Source: Theileria orientalis strain Shintoku
Taxonomy: Eukaryota; Apicomplexa; Aconoidasida; Piroplasmida; Theileriidae
Length of the DNA: 64,000 nucleotides
Assembly (NCBI RefSeq): GCF_000740895.1
Contig: NC_025263.1
Location: 434,001-498,000 of the forward strand
Reading direction: 5' to 3'
In this document: one piece after another, positions 11,505-23,930 of the stretch
Layout: each line of letters opens with the position of its first letter
Numbering within the stretch: position 1 is the stretch's first letter
Translations under genes and position numbers: made by a program
The notes under the pieces: model-generated
Databases searched by the model: none
The model's input: only the letters and a program-made list of their open reading frames with translations
Told to the model about the DNA's origin: nothing

Positions 11505-13897
11505 TTACACATCGAGCATCGATCTTAGGCCAGATACGACCTCCTCATTCAACTCTTTGAACATCTTCACGTACTCTTCATCTTCCAACCTTGGGTCCGT
11601 GAACTTCAGTCTCGTGATCTTGTTGATTGTGTCCCTCATGAGGTTGTAAATTGTACTCCATGTAACGGGGTTCCCCTTCTTATTGGTTTCTATAATCCAT
11701 TTGTTATGATTATATAAATAGTATCGCATTTAATATTATTGACATATTACGATGTGTAAACATTTTAAATATGAAATCATAACATAGAATAGCATGAACC
11801 ATTCTCACCCGTTATAACCTTTAGGCTTTCGTTGTACAGTGTCACCAGCGTCTCCATCATCCCAAAGGTCTTATAGAGTGGGCACTTGAAGTCGTAGTCT
11901 GTGAATGAATTTTGCTGTAGAAAGTCCTCTCTTATCATCTTCGCTATCTCCAGACACAGCTTCTGATCTTCAGACAGCGAGTCCTTTCCCACCAGCTGCA
12001 CTATCTCCGACAGCTCAGACTCTTTCTGCAACAAGGACTTAAACATTTCCACCAGGTATCCGAACTTTGGCATTTTATCTTCAAAATATGTTTCTAGCAG
12101 CTTATCGTATTTTGTAAATGAGCTTGTCCAGTTGACTGATGGGAAGTGCTTTCTCTGTGCCAACTTCTTATCGAGTCCCCAAAAGACGTGCACGATCGAC
12201 ATCGTCGCTGCTGTTACTGGGTCCGAGAAGTCTCCTCCTGGTGGCGATATTGCTCCAACTATTGTTACAGAACCGGTTCTATCCGATGAGCCTAGACATT
12301 GCGCAACACCTATCAAGTTGTTTGTTATATTGTTGTATAATGGTTAAATTTAATGTAATTAATGAAATATGAAAGTGTATGATTATTAGACGTTTATACA
12401 TAGATACTTTAAAATAGAATGTTAGATATAATTCATAGACTAGATATATTTATACCTGCTCTCTCGTAGAATGCTGACAGTCTCGATGATAAATATGCTG
12501 GGTAGCCAGAGTCTGCTGGCATCTCTCCCAGACGTCCTGATATCTCCCTCAGTGCCTCTGCCCATCTGCTTGTTGAATCTGCCATCATACATGCGTTAAA
12601 TCCCATGTCTCTAAAGTACTCGGATATTGTAATTCCTGTGTATATGCTCGCTTCTCTTGCTGCGACAGGCATGTTTGAAGTGTTTGCAACGAGGCAGGTT
12701 CTTCCCATGATTGGAACATCTTTTCCGTTAAACTTGGTCGTCAGGTGTGGGAACTCCTTCAGAACTTCTGCAATTTCGTTACCACGTTCTCCGCATCCAA
12801 CATACACTGTGACATCAGTGTTACTGTACTTGGCTAAAGCCTGAAATATATGTGTTATATATTTCAATTAAAACGTGTTATTGAAATTATAATATATATA
12901 ATTAATTTATAATGATATTCTAATTAAACCATTTTATGTGAGCGTTGTACATACATGAGATATACATGTTTTGCCACATCCAAATGCTCCTGGAATTGCG
13001 CAGGTGCCACCTTTAACCGACGGAAAAAGTGAGTCTAAGACGCGTTGGCCTGTTAACAGTGGCTCCTATATATTATTAATGTTTTATATACTTACGCGTC
13101 CTTGTATTTTTTTTAATATTGGTCTTGGTTGCCTAACGGGCCATATTTGTATCATGTTACATGTAATTTTTTTATCCAAGTAGTCAATTTCAAGCAACTT
13201 CTCCTCGACTGTGTATTCGCCGGCCGGTGCCATGAAGGTTATACGTCCGTTTAAGTTTGGAGGCAACATTATACTACATGTAATGCTTATGAATGCTTAC
13301 TTACTGATGGTTTGGAAATATTTCCGTTTCGTATACCGTTCCAAATATATCGCCGCCTGTAATCAGGTCACCTACGCTAAAGTTTAATGACGGCTGATAT
13401 TTCCACAATTTATTCCTATCAAGAGGTGGGAGATTTACACCGACGGGAACATAATATTTTTGAAATGTGTCTCTAATTTTAATTAATGGTCTCTGTGTGC
13501 CATCGAATACAGAATCCAACAGTCCAGGACCTAGCTCTACCGATAAAGGCTTTCCTGTATTCTTTACAGGATCACCAACTCTCAATCCGGCTAAAAATTG
13601 TTATTTTAAAATTAATGTGAATTGGAAATAGCTAAAATTAAGTTATTAGTTATACATGTGTCTTCGTAAACTTGAATATAAACGGAATTTCCTTCTATTT
13701 GTATAATCTCTCCAATAATATTATTATGGCCGACTCGAACCAATTCAAACATCTTTGTTCCAGGCATATCGCTGGCAATAACCACTAAAAATAATAATGA
13801 GTGAAAAACGCAAATAAATAAATAAATATATTAACATACATGGTCCAGATACTCTGTAAATAGTACCATGGATGTTTTCAGTTAATAATGGATCCAT
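11505..13897 (-). CDS. V-type H+-ATPase catalytic subunit A
   Basis: Eight or nine exons reconstruct the catalytic A subunit, starting [19 protein letters not shown] and ending RSMLDV. Key segments are the A-specific non-homologous region ([21 protein letters not shown]), the nucleotide loop [12 protein letters not shown] (split by an intron), [36 protein letters not shown] and [13 protein letters not shown]. The A subunit hydrolyses ATP in the V1 sector to drive proton pumping into acidic organelles. Length and motif order match the family and nothing appears missing. Introns are 28-120 nt. Confidence 0.95.
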
Positions 13898-14667
13898 TAT
13901 AGAATATATATTATATATATGTAATCATTACACAACAATGTAGTTGGTAATAATAAATTTATAATTATTATTAATAGATTATTAATTGTATTAATTTATT
14001 AATATTAATTTAATTTATACATTTATTATAAAAATGAATTTGAATTATAAATTTATTATACACATTTTATCATATATATATTGATCATTTTTTATTTAAC
14101 AAACTAACATCATATATGTATAAATTAAATATTAAATATCAATATATATTGTTTTATTAAATTGTATTAAAATTTTAATAACAATTTACTTATATTTAAT
14201 AAATTACACATATACATTATATTATATTTAATAATTACAATTATTTCAATCTAATTTATATTAAATGTGATTTAAAACACATTTTATAATTATATTTAAA
14301 TGAATATATTTATTTAATTTAATATTTACAGATTTTATAATTTTTATGAGACCTGAAATGATAATGTATGTTATTTTAATGATTTAAATATTATTAAAAC
14401 AATAGGCCATTATTAATTATAATTTATGTAATATTTTTTAATTATATGTAATATTTAATAACAAATTACAATAAAGTTAATTTGATATTTTAATGGTGTC
14501 AATATATAAACATTATACAATTATTTTTAATAAAATAATTATTTTATTATATATTATTAATAATGATTTTATATTTTTAAATAATGATTAATGATCCATT
14601 AATACTTTGATTTACTTTCATTTAATTTCTTACATCATTTACTTATTTTAATATTTTTATCTTTATA
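13898..14667. promoter_or_regulatory. Very AT-rich divergent intergenic region
   Basis: A 770-bp region of nearly pure A/T between the V-ATPase subunit A gene and the CaaX-protein gene, transcribed away from each other. I see no open frame, hairpin or GC island. It is presumably the two promoters and 5' UTRs. Confidence 0.4.
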
Positions 14668-15555
14668 ATGGCAAATATATCTCACGAGTCATTAATATTA
14701 TCTGAGTTGAACTCTTCAGAACTTAAAAGAATTCAATCGTGTAGTGTTTACAAATCTTCTGATTTTGATAACTCGATTGTTATCGATAGTTATAAAGAGG
14801 TACCAGATCGCTCATTATCTAGTTCAAGAAGGAGGTCTTCAAGCGTTCACGCGGTTTACAACGATTCAGACGACGAAAAAGATAACGATACAACCTTGAG
14901 TTACATTTACAAGAAGCTTGCGGCCTTTTTCTTTGTATTCAACCGGTTCACCTTCTCAGATGGATCCAATATAATTAGGAACAGTATTTCTAACGATAAT
15001 GATCAGCAAATATCACACGATTCGCCCTTTTTTACTAATAATATTGCTCCCTTCGTCAGGTCATTTAGTATTCTCTACGATTTAAGGCTGAAGGATAAGA
15101 TTTACGACACCGTCGACTACTTAATCAAATACAATCGCAGGGCCACCGACAGGATCGTTGCAATGTTTACTAACGTTCCTCTCAATTTGGACAAATTTGA
15201 TTTTTCCAAGTATTTATCGAACTTCGAGATTAGTTTATCAGAAAGCTTCGCTTTGTTCATTGAACAGCCTGCAGAGTCAGACTCGAATAACATCGCCTCT
15301 ATCGACGACATCCCAAACGATTTAAAGTGTGAAGTTGTCAATAAATATTCGAGAGAAGTCATTTCAGAGTCAGGCCCATACCACTGTGTTTATGAGCACA
15401 AGGTTGACTCTATTGGTGAAAATTCGATTCTCGATGAAATGCTTTACGGCGTACCCGTTAAGAAGGGCAAGGTTCGTTTTTTCCAAAAGATCAAAAGCCT
15501 TACTAAAAAGGAGTCTGATAAATTCAAATCAGGTATTGTTTATCTAAACTTTAGT

Positions 15556-15593
<38 letters not shown>

Positions 15594-16018
15594 ATATTTG
15601 CCTATATTATTTGATATATTAATAATAAACCATTTTTTAGTAATTCGTATAATTTTATTAAACAATTTTATTCTAATATTAAATAATTTATTTATTAGGT
15701 TCTGACGAATCTTTTAATGAATATATAAAACACCGTTTCGCCACTTTCAGCGAATACTTGTCGAAGAGGAGTCACTACTCTGACGACCCCAACTCGAATA
15801 AATGGAAGCCGAGGACCTATTTTAATGTTTTCTCCAAAAGGCGTGAGGAAAGTCCGACCTACACCCTCGACGAGACTGCTCGTGAGCGTTTTGAGGAGCA
15901 CATCAGGGTTCACACACTACACTGGGACGAGGTCCAATACGACGACATAGAAATTGTACTCAGGGACAACAATGACAACTCTGTTGTCAAGTTGCCTTAC
16001 AGTTGTACAATTATGTAA
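14668..16018 (+). CDS. Unknown protein ending in a CaaX prenylation box
   Basis: I do not recognise this protein. Two exons, split by an intron of about 160 nt containing a (TA)15 tract, give about 390 residues. The N-terminal 90 residues are Ser/Asp-rich (including SSSRRRSSSVHAVY, a likely phosphorylation cluster). The middle is helical (RLKDKIYDTVDYLIKYNRRA) with alternating hydrophobics. The C-terminal exon is charged and basic. The final four residues, CTIM, form a CaaX box; Met at the last position favours farnesylation, so membrane attachment is plausible. There is no signal peptide or clear membrane helix. Confidence 0.7.
15561..15590. repeat. (TA)15 microsatellite inside an intron
   Basis: Uninterrupted dinucleotide repeat of fifteen TA units within the single intron of the CaaX-protein gene. 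Its length is likely to vary between isolates, which would make it a usable length marker. Confidence 0.9.
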
Positions 16019-16100
16019 AGAATATAATTGTGTTATTTATGCACATGTTCATTAAAAATTACTTGCTCAATGGTAGTTTATCCTTTTTAGATAATAGTGG

Positions 16101-16686
16101 CTATGGTTGGCTTTGACACTCTTTCAGGATCTCCTTTCCGTACTTGCCTTCGTAGTTGAGGTCGCGCAGGAAGTGCACAATGTCAACTCGGTCTTGGAAT
16201 TTAGGGAGTCCAGAGAAGTTCATTCCGATTTTAGCATCAACAAACATGGTTGGATTCTTCATGTATCTAAAGATTATAATGATTAAAGTGGTGAATTATC
16301 AAACCTCATGAGATTTGCCTCGTTCCACACGATTCCTGACGACTGCATTGTGTTTGTCATCATATTAAGGCCTCCAACGTTCTGTATTCCAGAAGTGCGG
16401 CCATATACGTTAAACAACGTTGGACCTATTGAGCTAAATCCTAAAAATATATTGTATATTTTTATCATTAATTCCATAATGTGTAAATTCCCATAGATTA
16501 TATTAATAATTATTCAAAATATATAAAATGATTAATAAATAAATTACCTGACGTTTGTCTGTTATCTGGTCTCATTGAATGGCATTGTCTGCAGTGTTTC
16601 TTGAATAATTTAGCACCTCTATCTGCAGATCCACTTGGAAGAACAAAGTCGTCAGGAATATCGTCCCAATCTCTATTTCGAAACAT
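16101..16686 (-). CDS. Cytochrome c, divergent
   Basis: Three exons give 146 residues. The haem-attachment motif CRQCH (Cys32, Cys35, His36) follows ADRGAKLFKKH as in mitochondrial cytochrome c. GPTLFNVYGRTSG and GIVWNEANLMRYMKNP are also conserved. The carrier moves electrons from complex III to complex IV in the intermembrane space. The normally near-invariant loop before the axial methionine (YIPGTKM in most eukaryotes) reads FVDAKIGM, leaving Met107 as the likely axial ligand. There is an insertion around LNMMTNTMQS and an extra tail of about 20 residues ending KECQSQP. The N-terminal MFRN start at 16686 was chosen over an upstream in-frame Met because the upstream residues are AT-noise. 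Confidence 0.85.
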
Positions 16687-16852
16687 ATATATATTAAAAA
16701 ATATCAATTATATTATTTTTTATAAATTAATGTATAATATATATTTTTATATTAATACAAGTAATAAATTTTGATAATGTAATATATTGTGGTTATTAAT
16801 AATAAAATTTATAAAATAAGTATTTTGATTGAGGAAATTACGTTTCAACTGA

Positions 16853-17203
16853 TTAATCGAAGAGTGAGAAACCCATATCTTCTTCCTCTTCTTCCTCCTT
16901 TGGTTCTTCCTTCTTTGATTCCTGGGCTGCTGGAGCTGCTTCTGCTGCCGCTGCTGCGACTGGAGCTGCTCCACCGCCTGATCCTACTGCTGAGAATAAT
17001 GCGCCAAGATCCTTTCCTTTCAGTGCTCTTGCAAAAAGCATTGGCGTAAATGGCTGTATGTCCCCCTTTGCTGCCTTAACGAGTTTAAGTATGTTCTCTT
17101 GCGTTACATCTAATCCATCGTCGTGCAAGACTAGAGAGGAGTAAACGCACATTAATTCCTCTCTCTGTTCCTTTGTCAACTGACTAAGTGGTACCGAAGA
17201 CAT
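16853..17203 (-). CDS. RPLP1: 60S acidic ribosomal protein P1
   Basis: A 116-residue single-exon protein. Helical N-terminal dimerisation domain (about residues 1-65, with LVLHDDGLDVTQENILKLVK), Ala/Gly hinge (about 72-95), then the signature tail ending EEEDMGFSLFD. P1 pairs with P2 on the ribosomal stalk and recruits elongation factors. Length and tail match the family exactly; the GLDVT stretch points to P1 rather than P2. Confidence 0.96.
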   Translation of the reverse strand: MSSVPLSQLTKEQREELMCVYSSLVLHDDGLDVTQENILKLVKAAKGDIQPFTPMLFARALKGKDLGALFSAVGSGGGAAPVAAAAAEAAPAAQESKKEEPKEEEEEEDMGFSLFD

Positions 17204-17631
17204 ATTCGAAGTAATTCTTATACTGTAAAATATATTATAATTGAAATTAAATTATTATTATCGTAAAATTTAAATAAAATTAAATGTAAAATAAAATATC
17301 AGAATAATGTATATTAAATAGAATGAATGAATAATGATAATGTTAATATTCATAAATTAAATAGGTATTATTTATTCATTAATAAGTTACCTGAATATTA
17401 CGATTTTTAAAAAGAATATAAATGAAGTAGAAATATTAAATTGAGTAAAGAATTTATAAATTTATTTTGGATTAAATATATAATCTATAGAAATTTTTTA
17501 AACCGCCCCATGTTTAATATAAAATGATTGCACAATAACACACATATAATTATTTTCATTTAATTCATTAAGTTATGATTTAAATGATATCTCTATATCT
17601 TTATTTTAATTAAATGCACTAATTTTTTATC
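17204..17631. promoter_or_regulatory. Upstream region of ribosomal protein P1
   Basis: 428 bp between the P1 start and the 3' end of the DEAD-box gene. It is AT-rich throughout except for a short GC block (AACCGCCCCA at about 17502-17511), about 300 bp upstream of the P1 start codon. No gene is visible. The block could be a promoter element, but the evidence is only its contrast in composition. Confidence 0.3.
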
Positions 17632-19696
17632 TCAATTAATTGGATGAATATTAATATTCATCTGTTTTTGCCATGATTGCAAGATTCTATTAAACATTAT
17701 TTCTTTAATTGACTTTAATACCTTATATTTTCTTTTGAATCGATTGTAATACATTTTCCTACACTCGAACACCTTCCTACTCTTCCTACACATCTATATC
17801 ACTATCCACAGTACCTGATATGTGTATATATTCATTTACATTCCTCGGTCTTCCTATTATAAAAACACTTTCAAGCTATGAATATTTGATAAATATTAAT
17901 TTTTACATACCGATGGTATGTGAATTCCCCTTGCTGAATCTGATGATTCGATTAATATCGTATTATCTGTATTAATAATGTTATTAATAATAAATTTACC
18001 ATTTTCATCATTAAATTTATTATTAAAATTTTCAATTATATTATAAACATCTTCATTTGATTTCCTTTTAGTTTTATTAATGTTTTCATTTATATCATCA
18101 TTAATTCCTAGTTCATGATGCAATATTTTACACTAAATTTATTTTATTTTTTATGAAATCATACCTCAATATTATTCTTTTTTATTTCATTTTTAATTTT
18201 AATCAATGATCCGTTACTGACGAATATTATTGTTTTTGATGTATTATTTTTCAACAATTCAACCAATTTGTTTAGTTTAGAATCTATAAATTTTAATAAA
18301 TATCAATTAATCTATTACCAATTGAATTATCATGTGAATATGAGTAGTAATGTTTAACACTGTCAGGAATAGTGACGTATCTTCCTGTAACAGTCGCCTT
18401 AATTTTATTCCTATATTATCATTATATTAATAATAATTTTATTTACCTTATTAATGAAGTGCAGTTTCCGTTTCCTTTGCGATATAATTCAAACAATCTG
18501 TTTATTTTCCTTAAGTGTTTTCTTGTTAGAGAAGCAGACGCACACACAAATTTAACATTGTTAGGTGAAAGATTTAATATTGACTAAAATGTTATTATAT
18601 ATAATAATATCATTACTTCGCATATGTTATATGCGGATCCTGGATTATTGTATAACTTCTGTTTTTTATTTTCAGTTGAGTATTGATCTACATTTATAAT
18701 TATGATGATTACTTAATTACTTGGCACTTTAATTAGCCTATCAGTTTCGTCAAGAAAAACATAATCAATTGATTGAAGAATCGATCTTGTATTCTTTTTA
18801 TCAGTTTTCTAAGTTTTTTAATATAATTTTAGTTTAAATTACCAATAATAATCTTTCAAAATCATTGCTCGATCCAACTATGAATATGATATCCTGATTT
18901 CTAAAAATATAAAATTTCATATATTTATTTACATTTGAGATATATCGGTTTTATCATCGATAATAAGTTGAATTACTTTATCATCGTTATTTGAAAATTT
19001 AGAAATCTGAGCATCATTTATTAAATTTATAAATACCTGTTTAGCTGATTGAACAGCGAGCTCCTTAGTTGGACACAATATCAATACTCGTGATTTAGAT
19101 TTGTTATTTTTAATATTATGTTCATTCGAATAGTTTATTTCATTTAATGTTTTATAATTCTTAAATAATCCATTAAATTTATTTGATGTTAATATTTGAG
19201 GATTAATTCGATAATAATATTTAAGAACCATGTATAGCAACACAGCAAATGTTTTCCCAGAAGATGTGTAACTATGAATTATTACATCCATTCCTTTAGA
19301 TAATTGTTCAAATAACGATTTTTGATATTCATTAAGTTCATGGAATCCTTCATTAGATAGAACTTTATGAATTGAATTGATTAAAGGTTTATTATTAAAA
19401 ATAGAGTCAATATCATTATCAATGTCTTGAATTTTGTTTATAGGTTCATTTGTAAATGATTTTCCATAATGTGAAATATTATCATTATATGTAAAATCGT
19501 TATAAATATTATCCAATTTATTATCATATTTAACAATTTCTTTTAATCTTATATTTGAATCAAATTTTAATGTTGAATTAATAGAAAAAAAATTTGTTAT
19601 AGGTGTGTTTATAAATCTTGAGTTATGATGATGCTTTAATTGATTATTATGATTAGAAATGTATAATAATGAGTTAGATAATAAATTAAAATTCAT
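17632..19696 (-). CDS. Divergent DEAD-box-type RNA helicase with many mini-introns
   Basis: The first exon (255 residues) is followed by about ten small exons that keep one frame. Motifs in order: SYTSSGKT (motif I), LILCPTKELAVQ (Ia), DYVFLDETDRL (II, DETD for DEAD), CASASLT (III, SAS for SAT), IIFVSNGS (IV), ILIESSDSARGIHIP (V) and NEYIHISGRVGRCSSVGK (VI). The end is rebuilt from exons separated by 29-36-nt introns and finishes MNINIHPIN. The Asn-rich N-terminus with basic residues could be an organellar targeting peptide, since most departures from consensus also occur in mitochondrial helicases. The gene is far richer in Asn, Lys and Ile than its neighbours. Confidence 0.78.
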
Positions 19697-19814
19697 ATTA
19701 GACTAATTAATATGATATTATTTTTAATATTATTTAATTATTAAATATTAAATTTTTAAACTATGAATTATTATATGTTTTAAAATTATGTGTGGATCGA
19801 TGTTGTGTATGTTA

Positions 19815-22800
19815 TTAATAAATGGTTTTCTTATTATATGATGAAAACACAGTGTTTAGTTCTTCTCTCTTGTGCGATAGTGACTCCTCTAGCATTGATA
19901 TGTGTTCTTCCAATTGTTTGTAGCATTTAGTTTGAAGTAAGTCGTTCTGCTTTGCTACTATTTGAACCTTGAACTCTAGCTTATTTGTTACATCGAGAAG
20001 ATCGTTCATTTCATCTCCAAGGTCGTCGTGTAATGCAACTATGAACTTTAGCTTGTGTTTTCCTAAAGATTATGATTACACATTAAAGTACCTGATGAGA
20101 CAAACGATTTATTATATTCCTTAAATTTCTCAAACAAATTCATCGATTCACTAGCTGCTTTGGATTTAATTTCATTGGGTAAGAGGTCAAGTTGATTTTG
20201 TGTAATGCTCGTAATTTCTAGGTCGGAGTGTTTGAACTTTTCTTCAAGCTCATCGGGACCAGCGAACAAGTCATACTCAGTAGAATGAGTTCCAGGCTTA
20301 GAATAATCAGACTTGGGCCACACGGACCATAGGTGATAGAATATTATGTTTGTGAGCCATATTTTGAACGCCAGGCAGAGAGGATATAACAATAGTTCAG
20401 TTAGACTTTTATCCTTGAACTCTCCGAAGAACTGATGATCGTATAAAATGAGTCTTAGGCACCTCTTGAAGAACTTATTACCCTTGATGAACTCTAAAAT
20501 GGAATTATAACATAGAAAAATTACCTGAGAAATAGTCCTTAGAAATGAAATAGAAAAAGAAGAGATATGTGAAAACCATAACAAGGAAGTAGAAAATGAT
20601 GTTAGCGTAGAGGTACTTCATTTGGTATAGTACAGATATGCCTACGTATAGGTAGTGTCGGACTGTACGGTTCTTTAAGATAACGCCAAAGACTATGATT
20701 CCTGTAAGTAAAAATCCGATTGATGAGTGAATATAAAATATCTTTTTAGTGATGAGTTGATAATAATATCTGTAAAAAATGTCTTGAAATTCATCAATGT
20801 GTTTAATGATTATTGTACGATAAACAAGTATAGAAATGTAAAGAGTGAGTAAGCTCACGACAAAAGCAATGATGATAAGATCCAATAACCTTCTGACGTC
20901 GTTGAGATAGTACATGATAATCATGTGTACAGCATTAGATCGTGGATAATACATGAAGAAACCCTTTCTGAAATTATCTATATCCTTAATCAGTAGCCCA
21001 AGCAGAATCAGCAAAAACAAACAGGTACAGACAAGAATTGCATAGTAGATTATGTTTTTATTCTTCGGAGGAAGAAATATGGAAAACACGTTCTGGACCT
21101 TGACCTCGTGAGTCATCATTCCAGACTTCTCCATGTAAAACTTGATGTTAGCGTTGTAAATCTTGTTATGGAACTTTGAATCGACAACGATTATATCTAG
21201 CATAACCTTTTTAACAGTATCTGGTATTGTGTTGATCATGTTGTCGAAGAGGTTTTCAAAACCATGTACATCTTCATCAATCATCATTAATTGGTAGTAC
21301 CTGTCGTGAAAAATAGTCTTTTTCATGTTTGCAACAAGGTATTTTGGAGGAGTAATGTAGAAGTAAAGGCTGAAAAGAACAGGCATCTTATTAGGGTGTA
21401 GAAAGTATCTCGAATTAATTGCGATAATAGGAGAGTCACTTTGGGGAAGATCATCACGACCAGAAGTGTCTATACGTCTAAACAGTGATCTAACAGAACC
21501 AATGTTAAGCCAATAATAAAGATCATTGAATGTTGATATCATTGAGTCGGGAATTGTAGACTCGATAGTGACATCGGCATTGTGACTACTTGGAGGAGTG
21601 TCGATGACTTTAAGAAGTTCAGTGTATTTCATGTTATAGAGCTTCATTTCAAAATTGAACCTTTTGCGTGTTCTACGAATTTGTTCCTCTATGGTATCTG
21701 AAATGACCTTAGAAACCTTAGAGCAGTTATATTCATAGTATAAAAAGGCAATAATACAGCCAGCGAGTATAAAATAAGTAATAAATCTGAAGAAATTAAC
21801 CAAATAAAACCTGAACTTTGACTTTTTGTTATCGAATATGCTGGAGCTGTCACTTTCGTCGTCCTCAACCATGTTCTTTATAGGATCTGATTTTATTTTT
21901 GACCTTGTGTTCTGTATATGAATAGGCTTTGAATGAAATATCATAGATCCGATGAAATGCTTTAATTTATTATACAGGTTTGAAAACCTTTGAATGAACT
22001 TGATAAGCCTAAAGTTGTCATATTTCCAGGAAACAGCCCTTTTACTAAAGTTTAGTGACTTGTCGTTGTCGTCAAGCATGAGTAGAAGAGAGGTAACAAG
22101 AATAACAACTAAGTAGAACGATATGAGCAGAAGCATGATGAAAACGATAGAGTATATTACGCTATAGTTGTCAATGTACTTTAGCGTCGCATCGTTTGAA
22201 ATGCCAAGAATGAGGTTGAAAAGAGCAAAGAAGTTGTGAACGACGGAATGCGATGAAGATTTGAACATGTGAGCAACCGATGAGCTGAATAAGGCAATAA
22301 GCATAATAGAAAGTACAACGCCAACCGTCAGTGACACTAGTGGCATTTTGAGGTGGTAGTAGTACCTCTTATAGGTAAGAGACAGTTGATTATTCTTGTT
22401 AACAACCAGCCACGTTGATATGAAGGATGTAATGACGGAAAGCATGACGAAGAAGCACAGCAATCCAAAAACAATAATCGTAACCCTGATGCTGAATTTA
22501 AGTCTGCTGAAGGTTAGTTTGAGTAATTTTTCGTGGTCAAGTTTAACGTCGTAGTAGCCCAGAACGACGTCAGATATGCAGAAAGCCTTGTCGCAGGTAT
22601 TATTTGCAACTCTAGGGAGAGAGTAGTTTGCAAAAATCGCAATCGCGTTGAAGAAAACCAGCGAAAGAAATACTGATATTTTGAACACTGAGTCGAAAAA
22701 ATAGTCGAATATAAAAAATGATTTAGGATAAAGCTTGAACATGACAATTGTGTAGATTGTGTTTGCGATTAAGAGTGCGATGAGAATTGCATCCAGAATT

Positions 22801-23810
22801 AGTGGAAACAGACTTGTGTTTATCCGATACGATGAAACTATTACCAGAGGATCAATTACTGAGTCAACTACGTCAAGCCCGTTTACTTTCGTAGTTTTGT
22901 CTCTGATTTTAAAATTAATGTTTACTGAGCTAAAGACGTTGGATACTCTGTTGTTCGTAATGAAGTCAACAGAAATTTGATTTATCTTCTCGTTTGAAAT
23001 TATGGCATTTAGAGGAAAGTACGGTTCCCCGTTTAAGTAAGAAGTCCCCTGCATCAAAGAAGAGAGGATTTCGTCAATTGTTTCTCCATGTACAAACTGA
23101 TAGTTTGCAGATGTATTCGGGTCATAATTGTAACTGTAATGAATGTTTCGACCAGAATCAGTAGCAACAGAGTTATCCTTAGATGGTTTTGAGTGTAAAA
23201 GAACACTTGACTTTGATACAACATCAGAAGGGACATTGTATTTGTATATTTTTCCATTCCCAGTGAACGTTAAGAGAAGAGTGTTAGTAACCCAATTGTT
23301 AAATGTGTTTAAACCCTGAAATAGGTTAGGTATGAGTCCAAACTGTATCCACATTGCGATATCCGATCTAGTTTTTATCTGATCTATGTTGATAATATGA
23401 TTCGTGTGTTCCAGTGTCAAATTAACTGATTTAACGTTAGAACCAGAAATATTTGAATCAGATATTGTGCTAGACAGTAATTCAGTGCTATTATTGTTTA
23501 TTTTATCAATTATGTGTAAAAATCCATCTTTATTTGGGGAATATATTGAATTGATTGATTGGTCAAGAGACTTGTTGACCATGAAAACAGATTTTATGTT
23601 TACTGTTATTAAGCATAGCAGTACAAGTATTATCAAAATTAATGCAGTGAGACCTGTGTATGTAACTTTATGAGCTATAGGTATATCATGAGAAGTATCA
23701 TTAGATATATTGGAAGAGGAATCATCATCGTTTATAATGGGCTCGTAATGAGGGAATATACTGTTAACATAAGTGTTTAAAACGTTAGCAAAATTTAAAA
23801 CATCCTCCAT
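19815..23810 (-). CDS. Polycystin/TRPP-type cation channel protein with two tandem channel units
   Basis: A long first exon (about 1,096 residues) plus two small 3' exons give about 1,250 residues. First unit: membrane helix at about 50-73; large extracellular loop with MWIQFGLIPNLFQGLN and ISVDFITNNRVSNVFSSVNI, the polycystin-loop pattern; five further helices; and a pore-like HNFFALFNLILGISND before the last helix. Second unit starts near residue 640 with a new helix. Its own loop carries YYWLNIGSVRSLF and VMLDIIVVDSKFHNKIYNANI, followed by helices to about 1,090. The extreme C-terminus is a predicted coiled coil (KQLEEHISMLEESLSHKREE), as in polycystin-2. Two 6-helix units in one chain are unusual for this family. 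Ion selectivity and membrane location are unknown. Confidence 0.68.
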
Positions 23811-23930
23811 ATCGATTAATAAAACAAATGTGTATGTGAAATATGTATATTATTATAGTATTATAGAAATGTGTAGTGTGCAAAATAAATATTATGTAAT
23901 TTAAAATATGTTTATAAAAATATGAAATTA

